The translations under genes were made by a program, and so were the position numbers. The notes under the pieces are model-generated. The model was not told where the DNA came from and made no database searches. It saw only the letters and a program-made list of their open reading frames with translations. Below are positions 33,899 to 42,491 of a stretch of DNA of 64,000 nt, in pieces. Each line of letters starts with the position of its first letter. Within the stretch, counting starts at the first letter, position 1. Source of the stretch: Maribacter spongiicola (GTDB lineage Bacteria; Bacteroidota; Bacteroidia; Flavobacteriales; Flavobacteriaceae); assembly GCF_004364165.1 (NCBI RefSeq), contig NZ_SOAY01000013.1, positions 62,001 through 126,000 on the forward strand. Direction: 5' to 3'.

Positions 33899-34142
33899 AG
33901 TCGCTTCTATCAGATTTAACTATTTTCATGAATAGGAGTCCGCGGTCCATCAACTCAAATGCTATTTTAATTTCGGTATTCAACACGTTCATTACTTCAT
34001 CATAAGAACCAAATACTTGCGTGCTTAACGGATTCTCTAAAACGGTTAAGCCACATTCACGCAGTTTTTTAATAAAGTTTATAATGTGCTGCTCAAAATC
34101 GTCTTGTAATGGCGAAAAGGTCAATTCAACTGATATATCCAT
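33882..34142 (-). CDS. Thiamine-binding protein (MTH1187/YqgV family)
   Basis: 86 residues with the ferredoxin-like pattern of the COG0011/Thiamine_BP family: ISVELTFSPLQDDFEQHIIN, then LRECGLTVLENPLSTQVFGS and YDEVMNVLNTEIKIAFE. Structurally characterised members bind thiamine in the cytoplasm. Its 3' end overlaps the PnuC-family start by 17 bases, so they are coupled. This is the main hint that the transporter may handle thiamine. Confidence 0.82.
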   Translation of the reverse strand: MDISVELTFSPLQDDFEQHIINFIKKLRECGLTVLENPLSTQVFGSYDEVMNVLNTEIKIAFELMDRGLLFMKIVKSDRSDYEPHF

Positions 34143-34164
34143 TTATAGTATGCTATATTTTATT

Positions 34165-34803
34165 CTATTCTTTATCTCTTGTAGCGTAAACGCAGGTAAA
34201 CTTTTCAAATTCTAAAAACCTAATCTTAAAGTTCGATAAATTTCCTTCGAAAATAATTTGTGCCGTTGTTTTATGGTCATCAAACTTAAAATCTTGAACA
34301 TCGATATGATGTAGAAAACTAACGCCCCTATGACCATATATTTTATAAAGCGATTCTTTAGCTCCCCATACAATGGTCAACTTTCTAACTACTGCTGCAG
34401 TATTTGCCAATGTTTTATACTCTTCAAACGGAGTAAATTTATGTGCTATTCGTAAAATTTTGTCACGCTGCATTTCAATATCAATACCTACATGTTCAGC
34501 TGAACTGATGATGATACCCGTAAAATTATGAGAATGTGTTATCGATATCAACTTTCCATCTTTTAAATGGGGCTTTCCGTTTTCATCATAGATTAGATCG
34601 GCATCTGTATAATCATATTTAGCAAGTAAGTGCCTAATACTCAAGAAAGCCTTACGATGGAGTTCAGATTTCATACCGTCAAATCGATTTTGACAATAAG
34701 GTGTGAGCTCAATACCTGTCCAAAGGTTTTCTTCTGTCTCTTCAACCTTCCAAATTGCTAAGGAGGTTTCTTCATTTACTGTTATAGTTTTGTAAAGCGG
34801 CAT
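34165..34803 (-). CDS. 4'-phosphopantetheinyl transferase superfamily protein
   Basis: 212 residues from the ATG at 34803; a longer in-frame start at 34893 would run into the divergent ahcY gene and adds a stretch unlike the family. Transfers phosphopantetheine from CoA to carrier-protein serines. Motifs: HVGIDIEMQRDKILRIAHKF (VGID metal-binding part) and TIVWGAKESLYKIYG (W-x-x-KE-x-x-x-K). First gene of the operon continuing to the thiamine-binding, PnuC, NadR-like and DUF4301 genes (22-base gap). No synthase cluster is in the window. Confidence 0.87.
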   Translation of the reverse strand: MPLYKTITVNEETSLAIWKVEETEENLWTGIELTPYCQNRFDGMKSELHRKAFLSIRHLLAKYDYTDADLIYDENGKPHLKDGKLISITHSHNFTGIIISSAEHVGIDIEMQRDKILRIAHKFTPFEEYKTLANTAAVVRKLTIVWGAKESLYKIYGHRGVSFLHHIDVQDFKFDDHKTTAQIIFEGNLSNFKIRFLEFEKFTCVYATRDKE

Positions 34804-34823
34804 GGGATTCTTAGTGTTATTCG

Positions 34824-34831
34824 TACCTTTG
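34824..34831 (+). promoter_or_regulatory. Putative -7 element of ahcY
   Basis: TACCTTTG on the plus strand, giving a leader of about 48 bases before the ahcY start. Confidence 0.5.
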
Positions 34832-34885
34832 CACGAATTAAAAATTGCTGTACACAGATTAACGAAAGTATAAAATAATAAAGAT

Positions 34886-36202
34886 ATGAGCACGAAAACT
34901 ATTCCGTATGTGCCTTATAAGGTTAAGGATATATCCCTTGCTGATTGGGGAAGAAAAGAAATTGAATTAGCAGAAGCTGAAATGCCAGGTTTAATGGCAC
35001 TAAGAGAAGAGTACAAAAATGAGCAGCCTTTAAAAGGTGCTCGTATTGCAGGTTGTCTACATATGACAATACAAACTGCTGTACTTATAGAAACATTGAC
35101 TGCCCTTGGTGCTGATGTTACTTGGAGCTCATGTAACATATTTTCTACCCAGGATCAAGCTGCTGCAGCTATTGCAGCTACAGGCGTGCCTGTTTATGCT
35201 TGGAAAGGAATGAACGAAGAGGAATTCGATTGGTGTATCGAACAGACTTTATTCTTTGGTGAGGACAGAAAACCATTGAACATGATTTTGGATGATGGTG
35301 GTGACCTTACTAATATGGTATTGGATAAATACCCAGAAATGGCAGGAGAAATCAAAGGTCTTTCTGAAGAAACCACAACTGGTGTTCACCGTTTATATGA
35401 GCGTGTAAAGAATGGAACATTACCGATGCCAGCTATAAATGTTAATGATTCTGTTACTAAATCTAAATTCGATAATAAATACGGATGTCGCGAAAGTGCT
35501 GTTGATGCTATACGTAGAGCTACAGATACTATGCTTGCCGGTAAACGTGTAGTTGTTGCAGGTTACGGTGATGTTGGTAAAGGTACCGCGGCTTCTTTTA
35601 AAGGTGCTGGTTCTATTGTTACCGTTACTGAAATTGATCCTATTTGTGCGTTACAAGCTTGCATGGACGGATTTGAAGTTAAAAAATTGGAAACCGTTAT
35701 TGGTAACGCTGATATTGTAATCACTACAACAGGAAATAAAGATATTATTAGAGCTGAACATTTTGAAGCCCTAAAGGATAAAGCTATCGTTTGTAACATT
35801 GGTCATTTTGACAATGAAATCGATATGGCATGGTTGAACAAAAACCACGGTAACACTAAAGATGAAATTAAGCCTCAGGTTGATAAGTATACTATTAACG
35901 GTAAGGATTTAATCATTTTGGCAGAAGGTAGATTGGTAAACTTAGGTTGTGCTACCGGTCACCCTAGTTTTGTAATGAGTAACTCATTTACAAACCAAAC
36001 ATTAGCACAAATAGAGCTTTGGAAAAACAGTGCTAATTACGAGAATGATGTTTACATGTTACCTAAGCATTTAGATGAGAAGGTTGCAAAACTTCACTTA
36101 TCTCGTTTAGGAGCTGAACTTACAGAGTTGAAAGATTACCAAGCCGATTATATCGGTGTTACTGTTGAAGGTCCTTTCAAACCGGAGTACTATAGATACT
36201 AA
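34886..36202 (+). CDS. ahcY: Adenosylhomocysteinase
   Basis: NAD-dependent enzyme hydrolysing S-adenosylhomocysteine to adenosine and homocysteine, ending the methylation cycle. 438 residues with family blocks: [75 protein letters not shown]-binding [17 protein letters not shown] and the C-terminal KPEYYRY. Length typical of bacterial forms. Ends at a strong bidirectional terminator. Confidence 0.98.
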   Translation: MSTKTIPYVPYKVKDISLADWGRKEIELAEAEMPGLMALREEYKNEQPLKGARIAGCLHMTIQTAVLIETLTALGADVTWSSCNIFSTQDQAAAAIAATGVPVYAWKGMNEEEFDWCIEQTLFFGEDRKPLNMILDDGGDLTNMVLDKYPEMAGEIKGLSEETTTGVHRLYERVKNGTLPMPAINVNDSVTKSKFDNKYGCRESAVDAIRRATDTMLAGKRVVVAGYGDVGKGTAASFKGAGSIVTVTEIDPICALQACMDGFEVKKLETVIGNADIVITTTGNKDIIRAEHFEALKDKAIVCNIGHFDNEIDMAWLNKNHGNTKDEIKPQVDKYTINGKDLIILAEGRLVNLGCATGHPSFVMSNSFTNQTLAQIELWKNSANYENDVYMLPKHLDEKVAKLHLSRLGAELTELKDYQADYIGVTVEGPFKPEYYRY

Positions 36203-36221
36203 AACTTTAGTTATAGAAACT

Positions 36222-36254
36222 AAAAAAGTCCTGATAAATATCAGGACTTTTTTT
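36222..36254 (+). terminator. Bidirectional terminator between ahcY and DUF3332
   Basis: AAAAAAGTCCTGATA / TATCAGGACTTTTTT, a 13-15 bp stem with T-runs on both strands, serving ahcY on the plus strand and the convergent DUF3332 gene on the minus. Confidence 0.9.
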
Positions 36255-36275
36255 ATGCTTTATACTTTCTTCGGA

Positions 36276-36860
36276 TTAGTTATTTTCTGCCAACATACCC
36301 TCTAAATAGTAACAATCTGTTTGCTCTTTAATTTGAGCTAACCCTTCTTCTTTAGAGCTTAACGGATTAATTTTTACTTCTTTTCCGTTTGGCATATAAA
36401 CAATATAAAATCCTTCTTCAAAAGATGATAATTTTATAATCTCACCATTTGGCCTTACAGCGTTCCAAGACTTTTCACTTGGCTTATAAACTAAATCAAT
36501 TTTTTTCCCTTTTTTAGGTCCTTCAACCACTGTCACTTGCATTCTATTTTTAGTAGCAGTCATTTCAAAAGTATTACCATCTCTTTCTACCATTTGAGTC
36601 TCTGACTCTCCTTCTTCCATGGCTATTGGGTTAGAACCACTCCAAAATTCTATTACGTTGAAGATAACGGCATCTCCAAGAAAGAATAATCCGTATACCG
36701 GAATTATATTTAAGCCCCAAAACACCAAGTTATTTACAAACTTACTATCGGACACTCCTTGGTTCCAGTCTTTTAAATTATTAAATGCACTAAAGGACCC
36801 TAGGCAACTAGAGAACAATAATGTACTCGCCATTGCAACACAGATAATTGATTTTTTCAT
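36276..36860 (-). CDS. DUF3332 lipoprotein
   Basis: 194 residues. The N-terminal MKKSIICVAMASTLLFSSC is a lipoprotein signal with Cys19. Typical family features follow: NLKDWNQGVSDSKFVNNLVF, a hydrophobic loop WGLNIIPVYGLFFLGDAVIF, and a beta-rich C-terminal half (MVERDGNTFEMTATKNRM). DUF3332 is a Bacteroidota/Proteobacteria envelope family of unknown function. Stands alone on the minus strand. Confidence 0.85.
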   Translation of the reverse strand: MKKSIICVAMASTLLFSSCLGSFSAFNNLKDWNQGVSDSKFVNNLVFWGLNIIPVYGLFFLGDAVIFNVIEFWSGSNPIAMEEGESETQMVERDGNTFEMTATKNRMQVTVVEGPKKGKKIDLVYKPSEKSWNAVRPNGEIIKLSSFEEGFYIVYMPNGKEVKINPLSSKEEGLAQIKEQTDCYYLEGMLAENN

Positions 36861-37001
36861 GATATGATTTGTTTAGAATTAGTTCTGCAAAATACCTGAA
36901 GACCAACCGTAAGGTTTCTCCTATACATTTTATTTTTGACGGTATCCGTTCTAAAGAAAAATCAAATTTGAATAGTAAATTGTTGTTACAGCTATCCAAA
37001 T

Positions 37002-37331
37002 TTACATACCTCTCTCTAAACCTTCGTTCCATTTTCTTACGAACTCTTCTGACCAGGCATCCCAACCTATTGTACTCAATGTCCAAATGGTAACACCTAT
37101 TATAATCACATTTAAGATTACACCTATAACAGCTATAATTTTACTTTTCTTTATCGTAGAAAAATTACTAAAACTTTCAGGATTCATTTTATAAATACCT
37201 TCAGATTTAGATGCTAGATAATAAGAAATTATTGCAGGTATTATACCAATACCACCAAAGCAACAAATAAAACAGCTCAAAATAGCCAGCAGGTAAATAA
37301 TTAAAGAATTAGGTAGTTTTTTAGTTTCCAT
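37002..37331 (-). CDS. CCC-motif small membrane protein
   Basis: 109 residues with two membrane regions (about 10-35, 65-88). The first contains LSCFICCFGGIGIIPAIISY, typical of flavobacterial CCC-motif (CD225-like) membrane proteins, and LASKSEGIYKMNPESFSNFS follows. The C-terminal tail is charged. Function unknown. Confidence 0.75.
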   Translation of the reverse strand: METKKLPNSLIIYLLAILSCFICCFGGIGIIPAIISYYLASKSEGIYKMNPESFSNFSTIKKSKIIAVIGVILNVIIIGVTIWTLSTIGWDAWSEEFVRKWNEGLERGM

Positions 37332-37474
37332 ACAATGATTTAATATATTACCATTTAAAAATATTAAATAAATTTTAATATATCAATTCGTAAAATTTCT
37401 ATCGATTTACAACAACTTTTGTACTATCGCTTTTCTCTTAACCATGATTTTACGTACTTCGTTAAAAAAATAAT

Positions 37475-37996
37475 ATGATACTATTTGTTGACATGGACGA
37501 GGTAATCGCTGATACCTATGGCGCCCATATAGAACTTTACAACACTGAATTTAACGGAGAACTAACAAAAGATTTATGCTCGGGTACAGAAGTATGGCGT
37601 ATGGTACCAGAAGCGCACCAAGATAGTGTACGAAAGCATGCTACTAGAAGAGGATTTTTTAGAAATTTAAATCCTATTGCCGGTAGTCAAGAAATATTAT
37701 CTCAACTTGCTGACAAACATGAAGTGTATATTGCATCTGCAGCAATGCAATTCCCAAATTCTTTAGAAGAAAAAAGTGAATGGCTAGATGAACACTTTCC
37801 TTTTTTACCCTGGCAAAATAGAATCCTTTGTGGTCACAAACACATTCTAAAAGGAGATATTTTGATAGATGACCGTAGTTTTAATCTAGAGAATTTTGAT
37901 GGTAGAAGCCTTCAATTTACTTCGCCCCACAATGTAAACACCGAGGGGTTTGAACGAGTGAATACTTGGTTTGAGATTGGGGAGAAGTTGTTGTAA
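37475..37996 (+). CDS. 5'(3')-deoxyribonucleotidase
   Basis: 173-residue HAD-superfamily hydrolase of the NT5C type. Motif I is LFVDMDEVIADTYGAHIELY (DMDE with nucleophile Asp), motif II ASAAMQF and motif III KGDILIDDRSFNLENFDG. It dephosphorylates deoxynucleoside monophosphates and helps balance dNTP pools. The leader (37332-37474) shows no distinct element. Confidence 0.9.
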   Translation: MILFVDMDEVIADTYGAHIELYNTEFNGELTKDLCSGTEVWRMVPEAHQDSVRKHATRRGFFRNLNPIAGSQEILSQLADKHEVYIASAAMQFPNSLEEKSEWLDEHFPFLPWQNRILCGHKHILKGDILIDDRSFNLENFDGRSLQFTSPHNVNTEGFERVNTWFEIGEKLL

Positions 37997-38053
37997 CTAC
38001 TATAAATTATTTATATTTAAAGTGAATCACTTTGTTAATTACATTCTTACCCT

Positions 38054-39394
38054 ATGGCCCATCCTAAAATTAAGAACACAATAACAGTTACAGATCAGTA
38101 TGGCCAGCAGTTAAACCTATCTAAAAGGCAGATTCTTGAAATTGATGAACTCACCTATAAGCAGCTTAAAGATTATGCATGGAGTATTGATCCAGATTAT
38201 GATGAAAAAATAGAACGCTGGCGCTATTATAAGGCCATTTACAGAAAATTAAATGTTAAACAAAGAAGTCAATTTAGAGAAATAAAACAAAAGTTAAAAA
38301 GTAATTACGAAAAACAAGATTTTGAAAAAAGAAGATTTGAAATCAAAAAAAAGGAATACGCTTCTTTAAAACTGAGCGATAATGAATTAGTAGAACTTCA
38401 AGAAATACTTCAAAAAAGTCAATGGGAAACGAGTGATAAATCTGGCTATAAAGTAGAAGATTATACAGTAAACCATAGGCGTAAAATATATTTAAAAATA
38501 GCCCATGAAAAATTAAAAACTTTTCTAAACCAAGAACAATTAAAAGAGTTTTATAAGGTAGATCAATTAAATGAAGATTGGATTCTAAAAGGTCAAATAG
38601 AATTGATAGTTAATATGAATGAATCTCTAAATTTAACAAACGAGCAAGCCGAGCTAATTTATAATTACAGAGAAAACAAAACCAGTAAAGATTCTAGTGG
38701 AGAAATTTTGAGCGAGTTTGAAGAATGGGAATTAGAAAAATCTTTTAAAAAATCTATATTAAGCGAACAACAATTTAAGAAATATATAGAATGGCAAGAG
38801 CATAATGAAAAGCTTAGAATCTCTTATTTCGATGATGAGAACAATGGAAAAATTCAAAAAATAAAAGAAATTGAGAGTTATTTAGATTACCTAATTAAAC
38901 AACACTTACCAGTTTTATGTAATTGGCGAAAAACTATTGAAAAAGAGATTCCTAATAATATTAAGTTAGAACTAGAAATTTTACGGAATACTTATCAAAA
39001 CGATTTAAAAAAAAACTTATCGGAGCATTTAAAAGCTCACAAAAGACATAAAAGAGATTACGTACCGAAAGGAGAAATTCTTATAAAGTTAGAATTCAAA
39101 CAACGAGCACTCATACCTGGGGTGTATTGTCTAAATAAAAAACAAAAAACTCTTATCAATAATCTTTCAAAAAAATTGATTAAACTAATCGACAATAAAC
39201 AAATAGAATTAAAGGATTTATATATTAAAAAGCATAATTTTTATATTGACAATTACGAAGAACATGGTGGTACTTACGGAGGTTCCTTAACGGTTATCCG
39301 GAACAACGAGCCGAATACTAACATTGAATTAATCAATACCCTACTTCTACATCCACAACCCTCCAAGAATATAGAATTTTCTGACTCTATTTAA
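38054..39394 (+). CDS. Helical repeat protein with LTxxQ-like motifs, unknown function
   Basis: 446 residues, no signal peptide or membrane helix, very rich in Lys, Glu and Gln, predicted largely helical. I see repeated motif pairs about 45-50 residues apart: LNLSKRQ (20) and KLNVKQRSQF (65); LKLSDNELVELQ (105) and FLNQEQLKEFY (157); LNLTNEQAELI (192) and ILSEQQFKKY (236); a further copy YCLNKKQKTLI near 358. These echo the LTxxQ motif of the periplasmic Spy/CpxP chaperones, but here the protein seems cytoplasmic. Not recognised; possibly a chaperone-like or recently acquired gene. The AT-rich, Lys-heavy composition differs from its neighbours. Confidence 0.6.
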   Translation: MAHPKIKNTITVTDQYGQQLNLSKRQILEIDELTYKQLKDYAWSIDPDYDEKIERWRYYKAIYRKLNVKQRSQFREIKQKLKSNYEKQDFEKRRFEIKKKEYASLKLSDNELVELQEILQKSQWETSDKSGYKVEDYTVNHRRKIYLKIAHEKLKTFLNQEQLKEFYKVDQLNEDWILKGQIELIVNMNESLNLTNEQAELIYNYRENKTSKDSSGEILSEFEEWELEKSFKKSILSEQQFKKYIEWQEHNEKLRISYFDDENNGKIQKIKEIESYLDYLIKQHLPVLCNWRKTIEKEIPNNIKLELEILRNTYQNDLKKNLSEHLKAHKRHKRDYVPKGEILIKLEFKQRALIPGVYCLNKKQKTLINNLSKKLIKLIDNKQIELKDLYIKKHNFYIDNYEEHGGTYGGSLTVIRNNEPNTNIELINTLLLHPQPSKNIEFSDSI

Positions 39395-39405
39395 AATAAT
39401 AGAAT

Positions 39406-39438
39406 AAAAAACCCTCTTCATTGCTGAAGAGGGTTTTT
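39406..39438. terminator. Bidirectional terminator before rpmA
   Basis: AAAAACCCTCTTCA / TGAAGAGGGTTTTT with a 4-base loop, serving the helical repeat gene (plus) and rpmA (minus). Confidence 0.9.
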
Positions 39439-39457
39439 AAAATAATTTGCTTAAAGC

Positions 39458-39718
39458 TTATGCTTCAAAAGGTTCTATAGAAACAAATGATTTTCCACCA
39501 GCTTTTTTAGTAAACTTTACTAAACCATCTACACGTGCGTGTAATGTATGGTCTTTTCCTGCGTAAACATTTTCACCAGGATTGTGTCTTGTTCCACGCT
39601 GTCTAACGATAATGTTACCAGCGATTGCAGCTTGACCACCAAAAATCTTAACTCCTAATCGTTTTGATTCTGATTCTCTACCGTTTTTCGAACTACCTAC
39701 ACCTTTTTTATGTGCCAT
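39458..39718 (-). CDS. rpmA: Large ribosomal subunit protein bL27
   Basis: 86 residues. Starts [20 protein letters not shown], with [35 protein letters not shown], typical of bL27, whose N-terminal tail reaches the peptidyl transferase centre. Second gene of the rplU-rpmA operon (40-base gap). Confidence 0.98.
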   Translation of the reverse strand: MAHKKGVGSSKNGRESESKRLGVKIFGGQAAIAGNIIVRQRGTRHNPGENVYAGKDHTLHARVDGLVKFTKKAGGKSFVSIEPFEA

Positions 39719-39758
39719 TGTCTAAGGTTTTAAATATTATTATACTTAATGGTTTAGC

Positions 39759-40424
39759 TTATTTAGCCACACCACCATCTAATTCATCTTGCCATTTCTG
39801 TAACTCGTCCCATTTACCATCAGCAGCTAATTGTGCTTGCTTTGGCCAAGTGTCAGTTACGTGATTTCCACGAACGTCAGCAATAATTTCAGAAATTTTA
39901 GCTGAGTCTGTTTTTGCTAATTCAGCAAAAGTAGAAATACCTGCATTGTTTAAGGTCTCAGCAATTTTTGGTCCGATACCTTCAACTTTCTTTAAATCAT
40001 CAGCTTTACCTGTAGCTTTTTTTGCTTTTGGCTTAGCTTCAACTGGCGCTGCTTTAGCTTCTTCTTTTTTAGCTTTTGGTTCAGCTTTCTTAGTTTCTGC
40101 TTTTTTAGCTCCTTTAGAAACAATTGACTCGATTACAATCTCTGTAAGAGACTGACGATGTCCATTTTTCTTTCTGTAACCTTTACGTCTTTTCTTGTGA
40201 AAAACGATTACTTTGTCACCTCTTAGGTGCTTAACGACTTTAGCCTCTACTGCGGCTCCGTCTATAGCCGGGGCGCCGATAGTAACGTTCGATCCATCAG
40301 CCAAAAGAAGTACATTGTCAAAAGTGACTTTTTTACCTTCTTCTACCTGTAAACGGTGAACGTACACTTTCTGGTCTTTTGCAACTTTAAATTGCTGCCC
40401 TGCCATCTCTACAATTGCGTACAT
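39759..40424 (-). CDS. rplU: Ribosomal protein bL21 with C-terminal helix-hairpin-helix extension
   Basis: 221 residues, twice the usual size of about 103. Residues 1-105 are a normal bL21 (MYAIVEMAGQQFKVAKDQ; HKKRRKGYRKKNGHRQSLTE). A Lys/Ala/Glu/Pro-rich linker follows (about 106-145), then KVEGIGPKIAETLNNAGIST, which is a helix-hairpin-helix, continuing FAELAKTDSAKISEIIAD and WPKQAQLAADGKWDELQKWQ. The extension is like domains seen on other Bacteroidota proteins and may bind RNA or DNA. The frame is open throughout, so this is a true fusion. Downstream rpmA. Confidence 0.93.
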   Translation of the reverse strand: MYAIVEMAGQQFKVAKDQKVYVHRLQVEEGKKVTFDNVLLLADGSNVTIGAPAIDGAAVEAKVVKHLRGDKVIVFHKKRRKGYRKKNGHRQSLTEIVIESIVSKGAKKAETKKAEPKAKKEEAKAAPVEAKPKAKKATGKADDLKKVEGIGPKIAETLNNAGISTFAELAKTDSAKISEIIADVRGNHVTDTWPKQAQLAADGKWDELQKWQDELDGGVAK

Positions 40425-40474
40425 ATTGTTAAATGTAATGATTAAACCTGATGGATTTTTTCCATAGGCGGGTG

Positions 40475-40482
40475 CAAATATA
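40475..40482 (-). promoter_or_regulatory. Putative -7 element of rplU-rpmA
   Basis: TATATTTG on the minus strand about 50 bases before the rplU start, matching TAnnTTTG. Confidence 0.5.
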
Positions 40483-40520
40483 GTTGTTAATCGTGAATTT
40501 ACAAGTGTTTTTTACGAATT

Positions 40521-40976
40521 TTACGCACTCTTCATACTTCTAGTGTTCGAAGTCTTAAATAGTTGCATAAAAGATAGCGTTAATACCAAGCTTGTAGTAA
40601 AACCCATTACTGCAACCACTAAAAATACTATAGCCTCAAAACTACGATATGTATTAGCCCACTTGGTAGATAATTCCTCTAAAAAGCCCGGCTGTAGCTC
40701 TGTTGAATACACCGCAAAAAACAAGGTAAATATTAAGGTTGCCACTCCACCAGTAATTAAACCTGCCATAAATCCGCCAGCATACGTAAAGTCATCTGCC
40801 TTTTTTATTTTGTAGTATTTAATAGCTTCATAAATGGCAAAGCCTGTTATTACAGCATTAAATAGACTATAAAACACATTTACATGTAGTCCAAGTAATG
40901 ACAAGATTAAAAAATAAGCGATTAAAGAGCCACTGGCAGCGACGCCAAATCTAATTGGTAGAGCATAGTTATTCAT
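40521..40976 (-). CDS. DUF4199 membrane protein
   Basis: 151 residues with four membrane helices (about 8-25, 30-48, 68-92, 112-136). YFLILSLLGLHVNVFYSLFN, YKIKKADDFTYAGGFMAGLI and the final short LQ-L-F tail are typical of DUF4199, a Bacteroidota membrane family of unknown function. Lone gene upstream of rplU on the same strand. Confidence 0.78.
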   Translation of the reverse strand: MNNYALPIRFGVAASGSLIAYFLILSLLGLHVNVFYSLFNAVITGFAIYEAIKYYKIKKADDFTYAGGFMAGLITGGVATLIFTLFFAVYSTELQPGFLEELSTKWANTYRSFEAIVFLVVAVMGFTTSLVLTLSFMQLFKTSNTRSMKSA

Positions 40977-41119
40977 AACGAGTATATTTTTTTGTTTAGA
41001 CTTTTAAGATAAACAATAAACAACTATTAATTCAATTTAATCTGTTAAAGAATACTTATATTGAAGATTGTTCTTACAAAAATTATTATTTATGTAACAA
41101 ATTGCACATAACAGACACT

Positions 41120-41141
41120 AATTGAACAGAACAATTGAACA
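41120..41141 (+). repeat. Short direct repeat upstream of the M16 pair
   Basis: AATTGAACA occurs at 41120-41128 and 41133-41141, 13 bases apart; a related AATTGCACA lies at 41100-41108. It is 20 bases before the protease start. Possibly a regulator site; could be chance. Confidence 0.3.
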
Positions 41142-41160
41142 CTAACTAAAAATAGTTTAA

Positions 41161-42483
41161 ATGAAAATGAAATTACTACTGGTTTCGGCAGTATCCTTTT
41201 TTGGATTTGCCGGACTCGCACAAGAGGTTGCTTTTGAAGAGTACAACTTAGACAACGACCTACACGTTATTCTTCACCAAGACAATACCGCACCTATTAT
41301 CTCAATTTCGGTTTTATACCATGTTGGATCTAAAGATGAAGATCCAAAACGAACCGGATTTGCACATTTTTTCGAACATCTTCTTTTTGAAGGCACCGAG
41401 AACATTGAAAAAGGACAATGGGATAAAATAGTCTCTTCTAATGGCGGATCAGGTAATGCTACTACCAATGAAGATAGAACTTACTATTATGAAGTTTTTC
41501 CTTCAAACAACCTAGAACTAGGACTTTGGCTTGAATCTGAAAGAATGCTTCATCCTGTTATCAATCAAAAAGGGGTTGACACTCAAAATGAAGTTGTTAA
41601 AGAAGAAAAAAGACTTCGTGTCGATAATTCACCATATGGCAAGTTTATCGAAAACATAAAGAGAAACCTTTTTAATAGCCATCCTTATAAAGAAACGGTT
41701 ATCGGTAAAATGGCAGATTTAGATGCCGCTACCCTAGATGAATTTATAGCGTTTCAGAAAAAATTCTATTCTCCTAACAATGCCGTATTAGTTATTGCTG
41801 GCGATTTTGAGAAAGAAAATGCCAAAAAATTAATTTCAGATTACTTTAAGGACATTCCAAAAGGAGCAGAAATTGCAAGAAACTTTCCAAAAGAAACTCC
41901 TATAACATCAGAAATTAACGCAAAGGCTTACGATTCTAATATTCAAATACCTGCTACTATGATCGCTTATAGAACTCCCGGTCTAAAAAATAGAGACAGC
42001 CAAGTACTAGAAATGATTTCTACTTACTTATCTGACGGTCCTTCTTCTAAACTTTATAAGAAAATGGTAGATGAAGAAAAGCAGGCCTTACAAATTGGCG
42101 CAATACCAGTTACATTAGAAGATTACGGTATGTATATCGTTTTTGCACTTCCTGTAGGCGAGACTAGCTTAAGCACACTTAATACCTCTATTGAAACAGA
42201 AGTAGAAAAATTAAGAGATGGACTTATTTCTGAAAATGATTATCAAAAATTGCAGAACAAGTTTGAAAATGAATTTGTAAACAGTAATTCAAGTGTTGAA
42301 GGTATTGCTAGTTCTTTAGCTGAATACTATATGTTATACGGAGACACTTCTTTAATAAATAAAGAAATAGAGGTTTATAGATCTATTACAAGAGAAGAAA
42401 TCAAAGAGGTCGCCAATAAGTATTTAAAGCCTAACCAAAGATTGGTTCTAGAATATTTACCTGAACAAAATTCTGCAAACTAA
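41161..42483 (+). CDS. M16-family zinc metallopeptidase, catalytic subunit
   Basis: 440 residues with a signal peptide (to about residue 20, GLAQE). The inverted zinc motif HFFEHLLFEGTEN (His69, Glu72, His73) and the third ligand region NEVVKEEKRLRVDN are present, so it should be active. YKLPC-like halves continue to residue 440. Periplasmic peptidase of the insulinase/pitrilysin family. Followed 8 bases later by an M16 protein without the motif; these pairs form an active/inactive complex in many bacteria. Confidence 0.92.
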   Translation: MKMKLLLVSAVSFFGFAGLAQEVAFEEYNLDNDLHVILHQDNTAPIISISVLYHVGSKDEDPKRTGFAHFFEHLLFEGTENIEKGQWDKIVSSNGGSGNATTNEDRTYYYEVFPSNNLELGLWLESERMLHPVINQKGVDTQNEVVKEEKRLRVDNSPYGKFIENIKRNLFNSHPYKETVIGKMADLDAATLDEFIAFQKKFYSPNNAVLVIAGDFEKENAKKLISDYFKDIPKGAEIARNFPKETPITSEINAKAYDSNIQIPATMIAYRTPGLKNRDSQVLEMISTYLSDGPSSKLYKKMVDEEKQALQIGAIPVTLEDYGMYIVFALPVGETSLSTLNTSIETEVEKLRDGLISENDYQKLQNKFENEFVNSNSSVEGIASSLAEYYMLYGDTSLINKEIEVYRSITREEIKEVANKYLKPNQRLVLEYLPEQNSAN

Positions 42484-42491
42484 AAATAACT

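Noticed and set aside
34804-34893. Longer N-terminus for the phosphopantetheinyl transferase
   Set aside because: It would overlap the ahcY start and promoter and adds residues unlike the family; the ATG at 34803 begins a normal N-terminus.
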